A stretch of DNA of 64,000 nt. Origin: Desulfovibrio sp. JY (GTDB taxonomy: Bacteria; Desulfobacterota; Desulfovibrionia; Desulfovibrionales; Desulfovibrionaceae). Numbering within the stretch: position 1 is the first letter of the stretch; the number at the start of each line of letters is the position of its first letter. Position numbers and translations under genes: made by a program. The notes beneath the pieces were generated by a model. It searched no databases and was not told the DNA's origin. It saw nothing but the letters and a program-made list of their open reading frames with translations. Below, piece by piece: positions 1 through 8,301 of the stretch. Location of the stretch: the NCBI GenBank assembly GCA_021730285.1, contig CP082962.1, positions 3,224,001-3,288,000 on the forward strand. Reading direction: 5' to 3'.

Positions 1-2643
1 ACCATGCCGCTGTACCGCGTGACCAACTACGCCAAGGTCTACATCGCCCAGCGCATTTCCATGATCAACGGCGTGGCCCAGGTGGCCGTGTACGGCGACC
101 AGACTTATTCCCCGCGCGTGCAGGTCAATCCGGACAAGCTGGCGGCGCTCGGCATCGGCGTGGACGAGGTGGCCACCGCCTTCAACAACGAGACCGTGCT
201 CCAGCCGACAGGCTCCCTCTATGGCCTCGACAAGCTGTACACCATCAAGGCCCAGGGCCAGCTGACCAGCGCCACGGCCTACAACCGCCAGATCATCGCC
301 TACAGGAACGGCAATCCCGTGCGCCTCCAGGACGTGGGCCGGGCCATCAATTCCACGATAAACGACAAGAATGCGGCCTTTTTCGACCAGCAGCAGGGTA
401 TCGTCATCGCGGTCAAGCGCGCGGCCGGCACCAACACCATCCAGCTCGTGGACGCCATCCGGGCCATGATACCGGGCATCGAGGCCACGCTGCCGCCCTC
501 GGTCAAACTGGAATTCCTCTACGACCGCTCGACCTCCATCAAGGCGGCCATCGACGACGTCGAATTCACCCTGCTCATTTCCACCATCCTGGTGGTCATC
601 GTCGTCTATCTCTTCCTCAACAACCTCCCCGCCACCATCATCGCCGGCCTGGCCCTGCCCACGGCCCTTATCGGCACCCTCTCGATCATGGTGGCCTTCA
701 ACTTTTCCATCGACAACCTCTCGGCCATGGCCATCATACTCGCCGTCGGCTTCGTGGTGGATGACGCCATCGTCATGATCGAAAACGTGGTGCGCCACAC
801 CGAGATGGGCAAAAAGATCATGCAGGCGTCCCTGGACGGGGCGCGTCAGATCGGCTTCACCATCGTGTCCATGACGCTGTCGCTGGTGGCGGTCTTTATC
901 CCCATCATGTTCATGGCCGGCATCCTCGGCCGGGTGCTCAACGAGATGGCCGTGACCATCACCCTGTGCATCCTCGTCTCCGGCTTCGTCACCCTGTCCC
1001 TGACCCCTATGCTGTGCAGCCGGTTTCTTTCGGGCAAGATTTCCGAATCGGGCCGGCTCTTCAAATGGGTCGAGCTGGGCTACGAGAAATCCCTGCATTT
1101 CGCCCTGCGCTGGCGTTTTTTCGTCATGATCCTGTCCGTGGCCCTGCTCGGCCTCACGCTGTGGCTTTTTACCGTCATTCCCACGGGCTTTATTCCGGCC
1201 ACGGACTCGGGCATCTTCTACGCCTTCGGCATGGCCGAGCAGAGCGCTTCCTTCGAGACCATGAAGGAACGGGTGCTCAAGGTCGGCCGCGTGTTCATGG
1301 CCGACCCGGACATCTTCAAATTCATCGGCGTTGTCGGCGTCGGCGGCCCCAACACCTCCATGAACAACGCGGCCATGTTTCCGCTCTTGGCGCCCATGGA
1401 CAAGCGCAAGCACAGCGCCCAGGAGATCATCGACTACCTGCGGCCCAAGGTGGCCCAGATCCCGGACCTCTTCGTCTTCATGTACAATCCGCCCTCCATC
1501 CAGATCGGCGGCAAGCAGACCAAGGCCCTCTACCAGTTCACGCTGCTTTCCCCCGATCCGGACGAACTCTATCCCGTGGCCCGAAAGATGGCCGGGGCGA
1601 TGCACAAACTGCCCGAGATCACCGACGTCAACACCGACATGCAAAACGACGGGCCCCAGGTCTTTATCGACATCGACCGGGACAAGGCCCAGGCGCTCGG
1701 CATCAGCACCTCCTCCATCGAGACGGCGCTCATGACCGCTTATGCGGCCCGGCAGGTCACCAACCTCTACGGAGCCACAGACACCTACAAGGTCATCGTG
1801 GAGGTGCAGCCCGAATTCCAGCGGCGGCCGGACCTGCTCAACAAGCTCTACGTCAAGTCCAGCAACATGGACGCGAACGGCAATCCCATCATGGTGCCCT
1901 TAAACGGGCTGGTCAAAATGCACGAAGGCGTGGGGCCCCTCGTGGTCAACCACACCGGCCAGCTCACCTCGGTGACCATCTCGTTTAACACCGCAGGCAA
2001 GTATTCCCTCGGCGAGGCCGTCACCGCCATCCAGTCCCTGGCCAAAAAGGAACTGCCGACCAACATCAGCTACATCTTCGAAGGCCAGGCCACGGCCTTC
2101 AACGAATCCCTGGCCAGCGTCCCGTTCCTGCTGTTTCTGGCCATCGTGGTCATCTACCTCATCCTCGGCATCCTGTACGAGAGCTTCATCCACCCGATCA
2201 CCATCCTGTCCGGCCTGCCCTCGGCGGCGCTTGGCGGCCTGATCACGCTCATGGTGTTCGGCCGCCAGCTCGACCTCTACGGCTTTATCGGCATCATCAT
2301 GCTGATCGGCATCGTCAAGAAGAACTCGATCATGGTCATCGACTTCGCCATCGAGGCCGAAAGAGAGGGCAAGACGCCCTTTGACGCCGTGTTCGAGGGC
2401 TGCATCGTGCGCTTCCGGCCGATTATGATGACCACCGTGGCCGCCATCGCCGGCATCATGCCCATCGCGCTCGGCATCGGCGCGGGCGGCGACGCGCGAC
2501 AGCCCCTGGGCCTTGTGGTGGCCGGCGGCCTGATCATCTCCCAGGTCGTCACGCTGTACCTGACCCCGGTCTTTTACACCTACATGGACCAGTTCCAGAC
2601 CTGGCTGTCCGGCGGCAAGCACGGGAAAGAGGATATCGTGTAA
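1..2643 (+). CDS. RND efflux transporter permease, 5' truncated by window edge
   Basis: This is the inner-membrane, proton-driven permease of a tripartite RND drug-efflux complex, of the HAE-1 (AcrB/MdtB-like) type. The reading frame is open to the first base, and about 880 residues remain of a family of roughly 1040, so the N-terminus lies outside the window. Visible features are the membrane segment with VDDAIVMIENVVRH, which carries the paired aspartates of the proton relay, and a later segment LIGIVKKNSIMVIDFA, which carries the relay lysine. The two large periplasmic porter and docking regions lie between the membrane clusters. The membrane-fusion partner would be expected upstream, out of view; no outer-membrane channel gene follows. 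Substrate cannot be told from sequence. It ends just before a family-A hairpin. Confidence 0.93.
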   Translation, partial: TMPLYRVTNYAKVYIAQRISMINGVAQVAVYGDQTYSPRVQVNPDKLAALGIGVDEVATAFNNETVLQPTGSLYGLDKLYTIKAQGQLTSATAYNRQIIAYRNGNPVRLQDVGRAINSTINDKNAAFFDQQQGIVIAVKRAAGTNTIQLVDAIRAMIPGIEATLPPSVKLEFLYDRSTSIKAAIDDVEFTLLISTILVVIVVYLFLNNLPATIIAGLALPTALIGTLSIMVAFNFSIDNLSAMAIILAVGFVVDDAIVMIENVVRHTEMGKKIMQASLDGARQIGFTIVSMTLSLVAVFIPIMFMAGILGRVLNEMAVTITLCILVSGFVTLSLTPMLCSRFLSGKISESGRLFKWVELGYEKSLHFALRWRFFVMILSVALLGLTLWLFTVIPTGFIPATDSGIFYAFGMAEQSASFETMKERVLKVGRVFMADPDIFKFIGVVGVGGPNTSMNNAAMFPLLAPMDKRKHSAQEIIDYLRPKVAQIPDLFVFMYNPPSIQIGGKQTKALYQFTLLSPDPDELYPVARKMAGAMHKLPEITDVNTDMQNDGPQVFIDIDRDKAQALGISTSSIETALMTAYAARQVTNLYGATDTYKVIVEVQPEFQRRPDLLNKLYVKSSNMDANGNPIMVPLNGLVKMHEGVGPLVVNHTGQLTSVTISFNTAGKYSLGEAVTAIQSLAKKELPTNISYIFEGQATAFNESLASVPFLLFLAIVVIYLILGILYESFIHPITILSGLPSAALGGLITLMVFGRQLDLYGFIGIIMLIGIVKKNSIMVIDFAIEAEREGKTPFDAVFEGCIVRFRPIMMTTVAAIAGIMPIALGIGAGGDARQPLGLVVAGGLIISQVVTLYLTPVFYTYMDQFQTWLSGGKHGKEDIV

Positions 2644-2660
2644 GGGGGCAGCTGAGAGAA

Positions 2661-2741
2661 GCGGGGGAGGGAGGCCCCTTTTTGAAAAAAGGGGCCTCCC
2701 TCCCCCGCGCCCCCTCCCTCCCCGAAAAACTTTCAAGGGGG
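2661..2741 (+). repeat. Family-A intergenic hairpin, copy 1
   Basis: A near-perfect hairpin (2661-2708) with arms starting GCGGGGGAGGGAGG and an apex of T/A runs is followed by the family tail (C-rich, then GAAAAACTTTCAAGGGGG). It lies just after the RND stop codon and probably terminates that transcript. Confidence 0.85.
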
Positions 2742-2869
2742 TTGCAATTATGGAAGAATCCTTGAAAGAAGGCGGGTTCCCTCAGGCGCTTGCGACGTCG
2801 GCTTAAGATGGCGTAAAAGAAGGGGGGCGGGCACTGTCGTCCGCACGGAAGCCTTTGGGAGGGCTTGGT

Positions 2870-3055
2870 ATGGACGAGCCCAATATCATCAGCAAGTTTT
2901 ATCATCCCGACTGGGATGTCACCTTCGCCGTCTGCGCCTACCGCAAGGTCACCAAGGTCGAGGGGGCCAAGGCGATCGAGGCTTTTTTGATCCGCAACGA
3001 GCGCCGTCCGCCCCGGCGCGGCGCCATGGTCACCATCTACTCCCGTCTGCGCTGA
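2870..3055 (+). CDS. Small protein of unknown function (61 aa)
   Basis: I do not recognise this protein. The ATG at 2870 is preceded by GGGAGGG at a good distance, which makes it a better start than the TTG at 2855. The product is a soluble, basic-ended polypeptide beginning MDEPNIISKFYHPDWDV and ending GAMVTIYSRLR, with no membrane segment or signal peptide. One cysteine is present, so a metal-binding role is unlikely. It lies 52 bases ahead of the ornithine-cyclodeaminase-like gene on the same strand and could be co-transcribed with it. The convincing ribosome site and non-repetitive composition favour a real gene over a chance frame. Confidence 0.6.
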   Translation: MDEPNIISKFYHPDWDVTFAVCAYRKVTKVEGAKAIEAFLIRNERRPPRRGAMVTIYSRLR

Positions 3056-3107
3056 CCCGGCTCCCCGCCGCTGCTTGGGCCTTCGCCCGACGGGGCCGGG
3101 AGAGCCC

Positions 3108-4004
3108 ATGTTCGATTATTTTTCCCTGTCCGACGCCATAGCCGACGTGCTGCGCGCGCGTCTGGCCGGCCGTGTCGCGGCCCCGGAACGCCTGACCGTG
3201 CCCGTGCCCGGGGGCGTGCTCCTGTGCATGCCGGCGGCCGACGACACCATCGCCATCGTGAAAAACATCACCGTGCATCCGCAAAACAAGGACCTGCCCG
3301 TCATCCAGGGCGAGGTACTGGTCCTCGACGCCGCAACCGGTCGCAAGCTCGCCGTGCTCGACGCCCGCGAACTCACCGCCCGGCGCACGGCGGCGGTCAG
3401 CCTGCTGGCGGCCCGGCTGTTGGCGGCTGACAAACAGGGGCCGCTTTTGGTCATCGGGGCCGGCGTGCAGGCCAGGGCCCATGCGGCGGCCTTTTGTCAG
3501 GGGCTCGGCGTGGGGGAGGTGCTGGTGGCGTCGCGCACCCGGGCCCGGGCCGTGGCCCTGGCGGTGGAACTCGGCGGGCAGGGAATTGCGGCGCGGGTAG
3601 CCGACGACGTGGCCGCAGCGGCCCGGGACGCGTCCATGATCGTCACGGCCACCACCAGCCGGGAGCCGGTTTTTCCGGATGTCGTTCGCGACGATGTCTT
3701 TGTCGCGGCGGTGGGGTCGTTTACGCCCGAGGCGGCCGAGGTGCCGGCGTCGCTGGTGTCCCGGGCCACGCTTTTCGTGGACGATATGCCCTCGGCCAGG
3801 GTCGAGGCCGGGGATTTCCTGCGCGCCGACGTAAACTGGGAGCAGGTCACGCCCCTGGAGCGCATCCTGGACGCTCCGCCGCATCCCGCCGGCCCCGTCA
3901 TCTTCAAGACCGTAGGCCATGCCATCTTCGACTTGGCAGGAGCCAAGCATGCCATGAGGGGGAGAAGAGGCGAGGAAGAAAGTGCGAGAGGGGAAACCCT
4001 TTGA
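3108..4004 (+). CDS. Ornithine cyclodeaminase / mu-crystallin family NAD(P)-dependent dehydrogenase
   Basis: This is a member of the family that includes ornithine cyclodeaminase, alanine dehydrogenase of archaea and ketimine reductases. The ATG at 3108 follows GGGAG. The Rossmann dinucleotide site is visible around residues 115-125 (LLVIGAGVQARAHAAAF), and the substrate-side residues KNITVHPQNKDLP lie near residue 50. The length of 298 residues is near the family norm of about 310-330. Exact substrate (ornithine, alanine or a cyclic imine) cannot be decided. The last residues, SARGETL and the TGA stop, are encoded by a family-A intergenic hairpin, so the native C-terminus has probably been replaced or extended by repeat sequence. 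Confidence 0.82.
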   Translation: MFDYFSLSDAIADVLRARLAGRVAAPERLTVPVPGGVLLCMPAADDTIAIVKNITVHPQNKDLPVIQGEVLVLDAATGRKLAVLDARELTARRTAAVSLLAARLLAADKQGPLLVIGAGVQARAHAAAFCQGLGVGEVLVASRTRARAVALAVELGGQGIAARVADDVAAAARDASMIVTATTSREPVFPDVVRDDVFVAAVGSFTPEAAEVPASLVSRATLFVDDMPSARVEAGDFLRADVNWEQVTPLERILDAPPHPAGPVIFKTVGHAIFDLAGAKHAMRGRRGEEESARGETL

Positions 4005-4054
4005 AAAGGGTTCTCCCCTCTCGCGCTCTCCCCTTCCTAAATTTTTCAAAGGGG
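3984..4054 (+). repeat. Family-A intergenic hairpin, copy 2 (overlaps a coding end)
   Basis: The hairpin at 3984-4024 has arms GCGAGAGGGG and CCCCTCTCGC with apex CCCTTTGAAAAGGG, followed by the tail GCTCTCCCCTTCCTAAATTTTTC. Its left arm encodes the end of the upstream dehydrogenase, including the stop codon. It forms a composite with the family-B copy that follows. Confidence 0.9.
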
Positions 4055-4084
4055 TAGCGCCCCAGCAACATCAACCCTTTTTAG

Positions 4085-4142
4085 AGTCTTTGGAAAGGGG
4101 GTCCGGGGGGAGAACCTTTCTGCAAGAAAGGTTTCCCCCCGG
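4085..4142 (+). repeat. Family-B intergenic hairpin, copy 1
   Basis: The conserved lead-in GTCTTTGGAAAGGGGGTC is followed by a hairpin (4103-4142) whose arms are CCGGGGGGAGAACCTTTC and its near-complement. It lies between two convergent genes and likely serves as a terminator for either strand. Confidence 0.85.
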
Positions 4143-4162
4143 CTCTTCTTCCCCAAAAATCC

Positions 4163-6139
4163 CTACGCCTCCGCGGGGGCGGCGTGGAAGAGGGCGGCAC
4201 CATCTTTGAGCGAGTCGGCCGTTCCCATCACGTAGAGCCTGTCCCCCGGGGAGAGGGCGAACGGCCCGTCGGGGTTGGGCAGGAATTCCCCGCCGCGCCG
4301 CACCGCCGCCACGGTCAGGTTGTGGTCGCGCCGCAACCGGATTTCCTCCAGGGTGCGCCCGGCCAGGGCCGACGCCTCGTCAACGGTGAAAATCGCCACA
4401 TGGAGCCCGGCCAGGGACTTGTCCGGCGAAAACGTGGCCATGGCGGCCAGGGAATCGGGCAGCATGGCCCGGTAGCCCTCGCGTCGGATGTCCTGGGCCA
4501 TGCGCTCGATGTCGTCGCGCGGCACCATGAACTTGGCCAGCACCCGGGCGAAAACCACCAGTGACGCTTCGAACTCCTCGGCAATGACGTCGTTGGCCCC
4601 GAGATCGAGCAGAGCCTTGATCTCGGTGTTGAACCGCGTGCGGGCGACGATATACAGGGCGGGATTTTCGCACCGGGCGATTTCCACCGCGCGTCTGGCC
4701 GCTGCCGCGTCGGAGATGACCACGGCCAGGGCCCTGGCGTCGCGGACCCCCATATGGACCAGCACGCCGGGCTTGGACGCGTCGCCGAAATGGATGGGCT
4801 CGCCTTTTTTCGCTTCGTTACGCACCGTGTCCGGGTTCATCTCCAAAATGACGTAGGGGATATCCGCCGCCTTGGCCGCCCGGGCGAGTTGGCGGCCGCC
4901 GGCCCCGAAGCCCAGGATGATCATGTGGTCGGCAAGCCCGGGTTCGGGCGTGGTGTCGGGCGTGTCCCGGATGCCGGTCAGGCGGCAAAAAAGCGCTGCC
5001 AGACGCGGCGCGGCGGCGATGAGGAAGGGGGCGAGCACCATGGTCACGATGCTTGCGGCCAAGAACTTCTGGTAGAAATGCTCGGAAATGACGTGGTGGG
5101 AAAAGCCGGCCTTGGCCAGGATGAAGGAGAATTCGCCCACCTGGCACAGGGCCACGCCGGCCAGCGCGGCTGTGCGCGCGGGGTAGCCCAGGATGCGCGT
5201 GGCGATGCCGGCCATGACCGCCTTGACGCACAGGATGAGGACCACGGCGCCGAGGATCTGGCCGGCGTGGTCCCAGGCCGCCGCGACATTGAGCAGCATG
5301 CCGATGGAGATGAAAAACAGCGAGGTGAAGACGTCCTTGAAGGGCAGTACCGCCTCGTGCAGGCTTTCCCGGTAGTCCGAGCCGGAAAGGAGCAGCCCGG
5401 CCAAAAACGCTCCCAGGGAGACCGACAGGCCGATGGCGGCGGTGAGCAGGCTCACGGCCAGGCAGATGCCGAGCGCGGTGAGCAGGAAAAGCTCCCGGCT
5501 GCGTGTGCGCACGATGGAGAGCAAAAGGCGTGGCATGAGCTTGCGCGAGAGCACCACCAGCAGGATGAGCACGGCCGCGCCTTTGAACACCGTAAAGACG
5601 ATGGAATTGGTGAATCCGAAGGTCCTGCCGGCCAGAAGCGGCACGGCCAGGGTCAGCGGCACGGCGAGCAGGTCCTGGAAGATCAGGATGCCGAGGATGA
5701 CCCTCCCGTGGGGGGCTTCCATCTCGGCCCGTTCCTGCAAGGTCTTAAGGACGATGGCGGTGCTGGAGAGGGCGGCCAGCATGCCGAGCAGAATGCTCGC
5801 GCCGCCGGAAAGGTCCAGGAACATGGCAAGGCCGAAAAAAAAGCCCCAGGTCAAAAGCACCTGGGCCGCGCCGCCGAGAAACACCGGTCGTTTGAGCCGC
5901 GACAGGTCGGACAGGGAAAGCTCCAGGCCGATGGTGAAAAGGAGCAAAATGACGCCGAGTTCGGCAAGGATCTCCACGTCGTGGGCCGAATGGACCAGCC
6001 CCAGGCCGTAGGGGCCGCAGACCACGCCCGTCAGGAGCATGCCGACCAGAGCCGGAATCTTCAGGCGATGGCAGACCAGGATAACCAGGACGGCCAGGGC
6101 GAAGATGATGGTGACGTCGGGAAGAAGAGGGATGTCCAT
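4163..6139 (-). CDS. Cation:proton antiporter, CPA2 family, with RCK (TrkA-N/TrkA-C) domains
   Basis: This is a KefB/KefC/YbaL-like monovalent-cation (K+ or Na+)/H+ antiporter of the inner membrane. The first ~390 residues form about a dozen membrane segments, starting with DVTIIFALAVLVILV. A cytoplasmic Rossmann-type RCK domain follows (DHMIILGFGAGGRQLARAAK, near residue 405), and then a TrkA-C-type ligand module ending GDRLYVMGTADSL. The length of 658 residues matches this class (550-670). The RCK domain implies gating by a nucleotide or glutathione adduct, which is family knowledge and cannot be seen here. The gene stands alone, and its 3' end faces the dehydrogenase gene across an A-B repeat pair. 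Confidence 0.92.
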   Translation of the reverse strand: MDIPLLPDVTIIFALAVLVILVCHRLKIPALVGMLLTGVVCGPYGLGLVHSAHDVEILAELGVILLLFTIGLELSLSDLSRLKRPVFLGGAAQVLLTWGFFFGLAMFLDLSGGASILLGMLAALSSTAIVLKTLQERAEMEAPHGRVILGILIFQDLLAVPLTLAVPLLAGRTFGFTNSIVFTVFKGAAVLILLVVLSRKLMPRLLLSIVRTRSRELFLLTALGICLAVSLLTAAIGLSVSLGAFLAGLLLSGSDYRESLHEAVLPFKDVFTSLFFISIGMLLNVAAAWDHAGQILGAVVLILCVKAVMAGIATRILGYPARTAALAGVALCQVGEFSFILAKAGFSHHVISEHFYQKFLAASIVTMVLAPFLIAAAPRLAALFCRLTGIRDTPDTTPEPGLADHMIILGFGAGGRQLARAAKAADIPYVILEMNPDTVRNEAKKGEPIHFGDASKPGVLVHMGVRDARALAVVISDAAAARRAVEIARCENPALYIVARTRFNTEIKALLDLGANDVIAEEFEASLVVFARVLAKFMVPRDDIERMAQDIRREGYRAMLPDSLAAMATFSPDKSLAGLHVAIFTVDEASALAGRTLEEIRLRRDHNLTVAAVRRGGEFLPNPDGPFALSPGDRLYVMGTADSLKDGAALFHAAPAEA

Positions 6140-6188
6140 GGCGGCAGTATGGACGAAACGCCGGCACTTGGGAAGTGGGATCCCCCCG

Positions 6189-6671
6189 TCAGGCCTTGAG
6201 ATCGGCCCGCACGGCGTCCATGCAGCGACGAAGGGATTCGAGGGAGGCCAGTACCCCTTCGCGCTTGGTCGGCTCCACCATGGACAGGATGCTGGTGAAG
6301 AGCCCGCTCATGAACGTGCGGATTTCCTCGCAGGCGCGCCGGCCGGCCGGCGTGAGGGAAAGCAGGATGACCCGGGCGTCGGCCGGATCGGGATGCTTTT
6401 CGATGAGCCCCTGGCGCGAGAGCCCGGTGGTGACGGCCGTCACCCGGCTTTTGGTCACGCCGAGCCGGCGGCCCAGTTCGCCCGGGGCCAGGTAGCGGGT
6501 TTCGCCCATGGTTAAAAGCGCCCGCAGCGCCGCCGGCGGCAGGTTGAACCGTTCGCTTTGCATGGCGATGCGGGCCTGGCAGCAGGCGAAAAGGTTTTCC
6601 ACGGCTTCCTGAAGCCGTTGCGCCTGCCCTTCGGAGACAGGCGCTTCCAGAATATTGGCGTGATCGCTCAT
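6189..6671 (-). CDS. MarR-family transcriptional regulator
   Basis: This winged-helix repressor is typically released from DNA by small aromatic or toxic ligands. The central winged helix is visible (ALRALLTMGETRYLAPGELGRRLGVTKSRVTAVTTGLSRQGLIEKHPDPADARV), with the MarR-type wing motif DPADAR. The long terminal helices form the dimer domain. The length of 160 residues is typical. An alternative in-frame ATG at 6683 would add four residues; neither start has a strong ribosome site. It lies directly downstream of the MFS exporter gene on the same strand, the usual arrangement in which a MarR protein controls its own efflux pump. Confidence 0.9.
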   Translation of the reverse strand: MSDHANILEAPVSEGQAQRLQEAVENLFACCQARIAMQSERFNLPPAALRALLTMGETRYLAPGELGRRLGVTKSRVTAVTTGLSRQGLIEKHPDPADARVILLSLTPAGRRACEEIRTFMSGLFTSILSMVEPTKREGVLASLESLRRCMDAVRADLKA

Positions 6672-6684
6672 GTGGAAAAACATG
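6669..6684. promoter_or_regulatory. Inverted repeat at the marR start (candidate operator)
   Basis: CATGT and ACATG half-sites separated by six bases overlap the two candidate start codons of the MarR gene. MarR proteins often bind such short palindromes over their own translation start. The half-sites are short and contain the start codons themselves, so chance is a real alternative. Confidence 0.3.
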
Positions 6685-6754
6685 TAGGTGAGGGATGTCG
6701 GCCCTGTCAATGCGGTATGGGAGACGGAATTGCCGTGGCTGTGGCCATGCCGTT

Positions 6755-8227
6755 TCAGGCGCGGCGCATCCGGTTGCGCCGCGCCGTCAGCAGCCAGGTG
6801 AGCGCGGCCAGGGCGATGGCCACGAGCAGCAGCCCGGCCAGCCAGCGGAACACGCCCGCCACTCCGGCGGCCAGGACCTCGGGCGGGGCGTTGGTCAGTT
6901 CCGTCCGCGCGCCCACATGGCCCGGCAGCAGCACCAGGGATGTGAAAATCGTACCCACCAGTGGCAGCCCCGTGGATTGGCCGAAGACCCGGGCATAGTT
7001 GGCCAGCCCGGACCCCACGCCGAGCCGGTGCGGCGGCATCTCGCCCATGATCGACGAGTTGTTGGGGGCCTGGAAGATGCCGATGCCGAGCCCCACCGGC
7101 ATGGAGCGCAGCATGTAGCCCCACCAGGGCGTGGCTACGGTCAGGCCGCCAAGGGCCATGGTGCCGCACCACAGGATCGAAAGCCCTACGATGCGGATCA
7201 GGCACGAGCCGTAGCGGTCGGCCAGACTGCCGGCGATGGGGGCCGTCAGCGCCATGGAGAAGGGCAGGATCATCATCATGAGCCCCATTTCCGTCACGGT
7301 CCGGCCTTGGGCCGACTGAAGGAAAAAAGGCATGATGAAACCGCTGGCTCCGGTGATGAAGACCAACACCGACATGGCCAGCCCGAGGCTTATAAACGGA
7401 TTGGCGAAAAGTGAGAGGTCGAGCATGGGCGCCTTGGCCCGGCGTTCGATGGCGATGAAAAGGACCAGTCCGGCCAGGGCGACACCCAGCAGCCCCATTG
7501 CCGCCGGATCGGAAAAACCCTGGCGCTGGGTCAGGGTCATGCCCAGGCAGTAGCTGCCGAGCGTCAGGCTGGCCGTGATCGCGCCCGGGATGTCGAAGCG
7601 TTCCCCTTCCTTGACCGGCGGCAGAGTGGGCATGAAACGGCGCACCACGAAAAAGGCCGCGATGCCGATGGGGACGTTTAAAAGGAACATGGAGCGCCAG
7701 CCGGCAAAACCGATGAGCACGCCGCCAAGGGGCGGGCCGAGCATGAGCCCCATGGCCACCGTGCCGCCGATGAGCCCCAGGGCCCGGCCCCGGCTGGATG
7801 GCGGGGAAATCTGGGTGATGATGGCCATGCCGAGGGACTGGCTCATGGCCGCGCCGATACCCTGGGCGGCCCGGAAGGCGATGAGCCAGTGGACCGACGG
7901 GGCCAGCCCGCAGCACAGCGAGGCGCTGACGAAAAGGAGCAGCCCCATGGAAAAAATACGTTTTTTGTCGTGCATGTCGCCAAGGCGCGAGACCAGGAGC
8001 AGCAGGCTGGCGATGACCAGCACGTAGCTTAAAATCACCCATTGGATGACGGCGAAATCGGTGTGCAGCGCCTTGACCAGGGTGGGCATGGCCACGTTGA
8101 CGATGCTCATGTCGAGGGTGGCCATGAACACCATGAGGTTGACCCCGAGCATGGCCAGGACGGGAGAATGGGCAGTCGTGACGGGCTGCGGTCCGGACAT
8201 GCCGGAACCGTGATCGAATGAATCCAT
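6755..8227 (-). CDS. MFS drug exporter, DHA2 (14-TM, EmrB/QacA-like) family
   Basis: This is a proton-coupled multidrug exporter of the inner membrane. The protein of 490 residues has about 14 membrane segments. The DHA2 signature in the first helix is visible as FMATLDMSIVNVAMPTL, and the loop motif LGDMHDKKRIFSMG matches the MFS motif A. The start at 8227 (MDSFDHGSGMSG) is preceded by AAGGA about ten bases upstream. The MarR gene follows 83 bases downstream on the same strand. No membrane-fusion partner (EmrA) is adjacent, so it may work alone in the inner membrane. Substrate is unknown. Confidence 0.9.
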   Translation of the reverse strand: MDSFDHGSGMSGPQPVTTAHSPVLAMLGVNLMVFMATLDMSIVNVAMPTLVKALHTDFAVIQWVILSYVLVIASLLLLVSRLGDMHDKKRIFSMGLLLFVSASLCCGLAPSVHWLIAFRAAQGIGAAMSQSLGMAIITQISPPSSRGRALGLIGGTVAMGLMLGPPLGGVLIGFAGWRSMFLLNVPIGIAAFFVVRRFMPTLPPVKEGERFDIPGAITASLTLGSYCLGMTLTQRQGFSDPAAMGLLGVALAGLVLFIAIERRAKAPMLDLSLFANPFISLGLAMSVLVFITGASGFIMPFFLQSAQGRTVTEMGLMMMILPFSMALTAPIAGSLADRYGSCLIRIVGLSILWCGTMALGGLTVATPWWGYMLRSMPVGLGIGIFQAPNNSSIMGEMPPHRLGVGSGLANYARVFGQSTGLPLVGTIFTSLVLLPGHVGARTELTNAPPEVLAAGVAGVFRWLAGLLLVAIALAALTWLLTARRNRMRRA

Positions 8228-8301
8228 AAAGGGAATTATCCTTGCTAGGTGAGAAAATCCGCTTCCCCCATACGCCATTGGCCGGCGCGGGGGAAGAGGG
8301 C

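Noticed and set aside
1900-3109. Minus-strand frames opposite the RND gene end and the small orphan
   Set aside because: They run through the hairpin repeat, have biased composition and no recognisable domain. The plus-strand genes explain the region.
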